Of a stretch of 64,000 bases of DNA, positions 61,401-64,000 are shown piece after piece (the first letter of the stretch is position 1; the number at the start of each line of letters is the position of its first letter). The stretch comes from Miltoncostaea sp963762825. GTDB lineage: Bacteria; Actinomycetota; Thermoleophilia; Miltoncostaeales; Miltoncostaeaceae. Position numbers and translations under genes: made by a program. Below the pieces are notes generated by a model that was not told the origin of the DNA, did no database searches, and worked only from the letters and a program-made list of their open reading frames with translations. Location: positions 868,001 through 932,000 of the forward strand of contig CAVXLZ010000001.1 of NCBI GenBank assembly GCA_963762825.1. Reading direction: 5' to 3'.

Positions 61401-63520
61401 CGCCGGCGTGCTCCGGCCGCCCGCCGGGCCGACTTGCGCGGCACGGGCGCTGCGCCGGTTCTGCGAGGGCGATCGCCGGCCACCTCGCCGGGCGGTGCCG
61501 GACCCGTGCCGGCCTCGCTGCGCTCGCGCTGCTCCCTGCGAAGGTCGGCGATCTCGTCGCGCAGACGGGCGGCGAGCTCGAAGCGGAGGTCCTCGGCCGC
61601 CACGAACATCTCCTGCTCGCGCTCGATGATCATGCGCTCCAGCTCGGTGGCGTCCACCTCGGCGAGGGGGTCAACCTCTCCGCGGCGGGGGGTGCGCGGG
61701 CTCGACGGCGCGTCGGTGAGGCCCAGGAGGGCGACGATGTCGGAGACCCCCTTCACGATCGACTCCGGAGTGATGCCGTGCTCGGTGTTGTGGGCGATCT
61801 GGATCGCCCGCCGGCGATCGGTCTCCCCGATCGCCGTGCGCATCGCCTCCGTCTCGCGATCGGCGTACATCACCACCCGGCCGGCGGCGTTGCGCGCCGC
61901 ACGCCCGATGGTCTGGATCAGCGAGGTGGCCCCCCGCAGGAACCCCTCCTTGTCGGCGTCGAGGATCGCCACGAGGGTCACCTCCGGCAGATCGAGCCCC
62001 TCGCGCAGCAGGTTGACCCCGACGAGCACGTCGAACTCGCCTAGCCGCAGCGAACGCACGATCCGGATCCTCTCGAGCGTGTCGATCTCCGAATGCAGGT
62101 ATCGCGCCCGGATGCCCGCCTCGGTCAGGTACTCGGTGAGGTCCTCGGCCATCTTCTTCGTGAGCGTCGTGACCAGGGCCCGCTCGCCCCGGTCGGCGCG
62201 ATCCCTGATCTCGCCGAGTAGATCGTCGATCTGGTTGGTCGTCGGGCGCACGTCCACCTCGGGGTCGACCAGCCCCGTCGGACGGATGATCTGCTCGACC
62301 ACGTTCTCGGAGGTCCGCGCCTCGAACTCCCCGGGGGTGGCCGACACGAACACGACCTGATCGACGCGCTCGAGGAACTCGGGGAGCTGCAGCGGCCGGT
62401 TGTCGAGCGCCGACGGGAGCCGGAACCCCGCGTCGATCAGGGCCAGCTTGCGCGAGCGGTCTCCCTCGTACATCCCGCGCAGTTGCCCCATCGTGTTGTG
62501 CGACTCGTCGATGAAGCAGAGGAAGTCGTCGGGGAAGAAGTCGAGCAGCGTGTAGGGCGGGCCGCCCGGGTCGCGCCCGTCGAGGATCCGGGAGTAGTTC
62601 TCGATACCGGAGCAGAAACCCAGCTCGCGGATCATCTCCATGTCGTACTCGGTGCGCTGGCGCAGCCGGTGCGCCTCCACGAGCTTGCCCGCCGCCTCGA
62701 AGCGGCGCAGCTGGTCCTCCAGCTCGGCCCGGATCTCGCGGAGCGCGCGGTCGATGGTCTCGGGCGGGGTGATGTAGTGCGTGGCGGGGTAGATCGCCAG
62801 GTGCCCGAGCTCGCCGTAGACCTCGCCCGTGAGCGGGTCGTACTCGGTGATGCTCTCCACCTCGTCGCCGAACATCGAGATCCGGTAGGCGGTCTCCGCA
62901 TCGGCCGGCTGCACCTCGATCGTGTCGCCCCGGACGCGGAAGCGCCCGCGCTCCAGGACCGTGTCGTTGCGCTGGTACTGGGTCTCGACCAGGCGACGGA
63001 AGATCCGCTCGCGGGGGTGCTCCTCGCCCACCGTGAGCACGATCACCCGGTCGCGGTAGATATCGGGCGAGCCCACGCCGTAGATGCAGCTCACCGAGGC
63101 GACGATGACGACGTCGCGCCGCGCCAGCAGCGCCGCGGTCGCCGAGTGCCGCAGCCGATCGATCTCGTCGTTGATCGACGAGTCCTTCTCGATGTAGGTG
63201 TCGGTGGCCGCGATGTAGGCCTCCGGCTGGTAGTAGTCGTAGTAACTCACGAAGTACTCGACCGCCGCCTCGGGCAGCAACTCCCGGAACTCGTTGCAGA
63301 GCTGGGCGGCAAGGGTCTTGTTGTGGGCGATCACGAGCGCCGGCCGGGCCGCCTGGGCGAGGACCTGGGCCATCGTGAAGGTCTTCCCGGAGCCCGTGAC
63401 CCCGAGCAGCGTCTGGAACCGGTCGCCACGCGCGAGGCCCGCGGTGAGCTCGGCGATCGCCTGCGGCTGGTCGCCCGTCGGCTGGTACGCCTGGGTGAGC
63501 TGGAAGGGGGTGGTCGCCAC
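61397..63520 (-). CDS. uvrB: Excinuclease ABC subunit B
   Basis: A 707-residue UvrB. Helicase motifs: TLLGVTGSGKTFTMAQVLAQ (Walker A), the beta-hairpin VSYYDYYQPEAYIAATDTYI, FIDESHNTMGQLRGMY (DESH), VFVSATPGEF, NLLREGLDLPEVTLVAILDA and SLIQTIGRAARNAAGRVVMY. The C-terminal UVR domain (MFVAAEDLRFELAARLRDEI) recruits UvrC. A basic Pro/Ala/Arg tail follows. It verifies damage handed over by UvrA. GTG 63520 has TACTCT six nucleotides upstream, suggesting a leaderless mRNA. uvrA lies 4 kb away, not in the same operon. Confidence 0.96.
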   Translation of the reverse strand: MATTPFQLTQAYQPTGDQPQAIAELTAGLARGDRFQTLLGVTGSGKTFTMAQVLAQAARPALVIAHNKTLAAQLCNEFRELLPEAAVEYFVSYYDYYQPEAYIAATDTYIEKDSSINDEIDRLRHSATAALLARRDVVIVASVSCIYGVGSPDIYRDRVIVLTVGEEHPRERIFRRLVETQYQRNDTVLERGRFRVRGDTIEVQPADAETAYRISMFGDEVESITEYDPLTGEVYGELGHLAIYPATHYITPPETIDRALREIRAELEDQLRRFEAAGKLVEAHRLRQRTEYDMEMIRELGFCSGIENYSRILDGRDPGGPPYTLLDFFPDDFLCFIDESHNTMGQLRGMYEGDRSRKLALIDAGFRLPSALDNRPLQLPEFLERVDQVVFVSATPGEFEARTSENVVEQIIRPTGLVDPEVDVRPTTNQIDDLLGEIRDRADRGERALVTTLTKKMAEDLTEYLTEAGIRARYLHSEIDTLERIRIVRSLRLGEFDVLVGVNLLREGLDLPEVTLVAILDADKEGFLRGATSLIQTIGRAARNAAGRVVMYADRETEAMRTAIGETDRRRAIQIAHNTEHGITPESIVKGVSDIVALLGLTDAPSSPRTPRRGEVDPLAEVDATELERMIIEREQEMFVAAEDLRFELAARLRDEIADLRREQRERSEAGTGPAPPGEVAGDRPRRTGAAPVPRKSARRAAGARRR

Positions 63521-63526
63521 CGTGGA

Positions 63527-63532
63527 AGAGTA
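63527..63532 (-). promoter_or_regulatory. -10 hexamer of uvrB
   Basis: TACTCT on the minus strand six nucleotides before GTG 63520, the same arrangement as uvrA. No Shine-Dalgarno is present. Confidence 0.5.
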
Positions 63533-64000
63533 GCGCCGCGCCCGGTCGCCCGGTCTCCTCGCCGGTGGGCCAATCGGAGCAGGCGATTCTTCGTGGACCG
63601 GGCCAAGGTGAGACCCCCGCCGGCCGCCTATCTTGCCACTCGTGAGGTGAGGGCAACACGGGAGACGTCCTCATGTCACGCAGGGCCCCGAGACCGGGAC
63701 TCGGGGCTTCGCACCTCAGCCGGCGGCGTCGCACAGACGCCGCCGGCTGCCCCCATTCTCAGGCCGAAGTCTCTTGCGGCACGTGCGCCCGACAGACAGG
63801 AGCGTCACACCGGGTTCGCACGGGCAGGTGTACCCGGGCCATGGATGGCGTCGAGGGCCGACCCGTCACCCCGGCCGAAGGCCGGAGGGTCGGATGCAGA
63901 TCGGGCCCGGCCAGGGCCGGATTTGCCGCCCTGGGTGCCCCGATAGTGGGCACCCGGTGCGCAGGCGTCACCGGCCGTACCCGGGGCCATGGATGGCCTC
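63533..64000. other. Gene-free window end with multiple perfect hairpins
   Basis: No protein gene is supported in the last 468 bp. Four perfect inverted repeats occur within 270 bp: an 8-bp stem (63685-63692 / 63700-63707), a 13-bp stem with 5-nt loop (63718-63730 / 63736-63748), a 6-bp stem CCGGCC-GAA-GGCCGG (63871-63885) nested in GACCC...GGGTC, and an 8-bp stem (63933-63940 / 63948-63955). TATCTT near 63629 could be a plus-strand -10. A structured RNA or extragenic palindromic repeats are possible. Confidence 0.4.
63830..63998 (+). repeat. Direct repeat pair, possibly the start of a 147-bp-period array
   Basis: The block GTACCCGGGCCATGGATGGC (63830-63849) recurs as GTACCCGGGG plus CCATGGATGGC at 63977-63997, differing by one extra G. 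The repeats are 147 bp apart, and the bases before each copy (CACCGGG... and CACCCGG...) are also alike. The second copy is cut by the window edge, so more units may follow. Confidence 0.5.

Noticed and set aside
63660..63800. Glycine or cyclic-di-nucleotide riboswitch
   Set aside because: Fragments such as CGGGAGAC and TTCTCAGGC look superficially similar to glycine riboswitch parts, but the conserved core (GCCGAAGG and the paired strands) is missing.
63680..63960. CRISPR array
   Set aside because: The palindromes differ from one another and are irregularly spaced; there are no identical short repeats with unique spacers and no cas genes.

Overview
The window is very GC-rich, densely packed chromosomal DNA from a high-GC Gram-positive bacterium, most likely a deep-branching actinobacterial lineage such as Thermoleophilia or Rubrobacteria. 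This rests on gene content (Rex, a UPF0182 protein, a DUF1844 protein, a K+-independent H+-pyrophosphatase, a type 4 uracil-DNA glycosylase) and on many apparently leaderless promoters; the exact taxon cannot be read from the sequence. No rRNA, tRNA, CRISPR array or replication origin was found.

Region 1 (1-8.9 kb) is a purine-degradation cluster. The minus strand encodes the three xanthine dehydrogenase subunits, an 8-oxoguanine/guanine deaminase-like amidohydrolase, OHCU decarboxylase, allantoinase, ureidoglycine aminohydrolase and the start of allantoate amidohydrolase, almost all joined by 4-bp start-stop overlaps. Divergently, uricase and 5-hydroxyisourate hydrolase lie on the plus strand. 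About 2.8-7.3 kb carries an extreme density of one-base frameshifts.

Region 2 (8.9-25.3 kb) is nucleoside uptake and salvage: a BmpA-NupO-NupPQ nucleoside ABC importer whose two permeases are fused into one protein, then HAD phosphatase, cytidine deaminase, pyrimidine-nucleoside phosphorylase, adenosine deaminase, and an operon of purine nucleoside phosphorylase, phosphopentomutase-like enzyme, deoxyribose-phosphate aldolase, a split ALDH16-type aldehyde dehydrogenase pair, and pseudouridine glycosidase and kinase. Together regions 1 and 2 can import nucleosides, strip bases from (deoxy)ribose, burn the sugar to glyceraldehyde-3-phosphate plus acetate, and oxidise purine bases to glyoxylate-level products and ammonia.

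Region 3 (25.4-41.2 kb): an Rrf2 regulator, a GRAM-like protein, an unassigned plus-strand gene, H+-pyrophosphatase, DUF1844 and glutamate-cysteine-ligase-like genes, Rex, a secreted subtilase, the tRNA t6A set tsaE-tsaB-rimI-tsaD, uracil-DNA glycosylase, and divergent pantothenate genes panC-panD-panB followed by a PPOX flavoprotein and a two-domain VOC protein.

Region 4 (41.3-54.6 kb): a WYL regulator, a VOC protein, a decayed IS982-like transposase remnant, a drug-type ABC exporter, class II fumarase, an M20 dipeptidase, a GNAT acetyltransferase, a phosphatase/UPF0182 membrane cluster, an EamA transporter and a glutathionyl-hydroquinone reductase-like enzyme.

Region 5 (54.6-64 kb): uvrA, ftsH, a small membrane protein, a nitroreductase, uvrB with a coupled small ORF, and a gene-free end rich in perfect hairpins and a repeated 20-odd-bp block.

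Two genome-wide habits stand out: first genes of transcription units often have a TANNNT or GANNNT hexamer only 6-8 nt before the start codon, and downstream genes often start with NTG overlapping the upstream TGA and followed by a Ser codon (NTGAGC), including two likely CTG starts.
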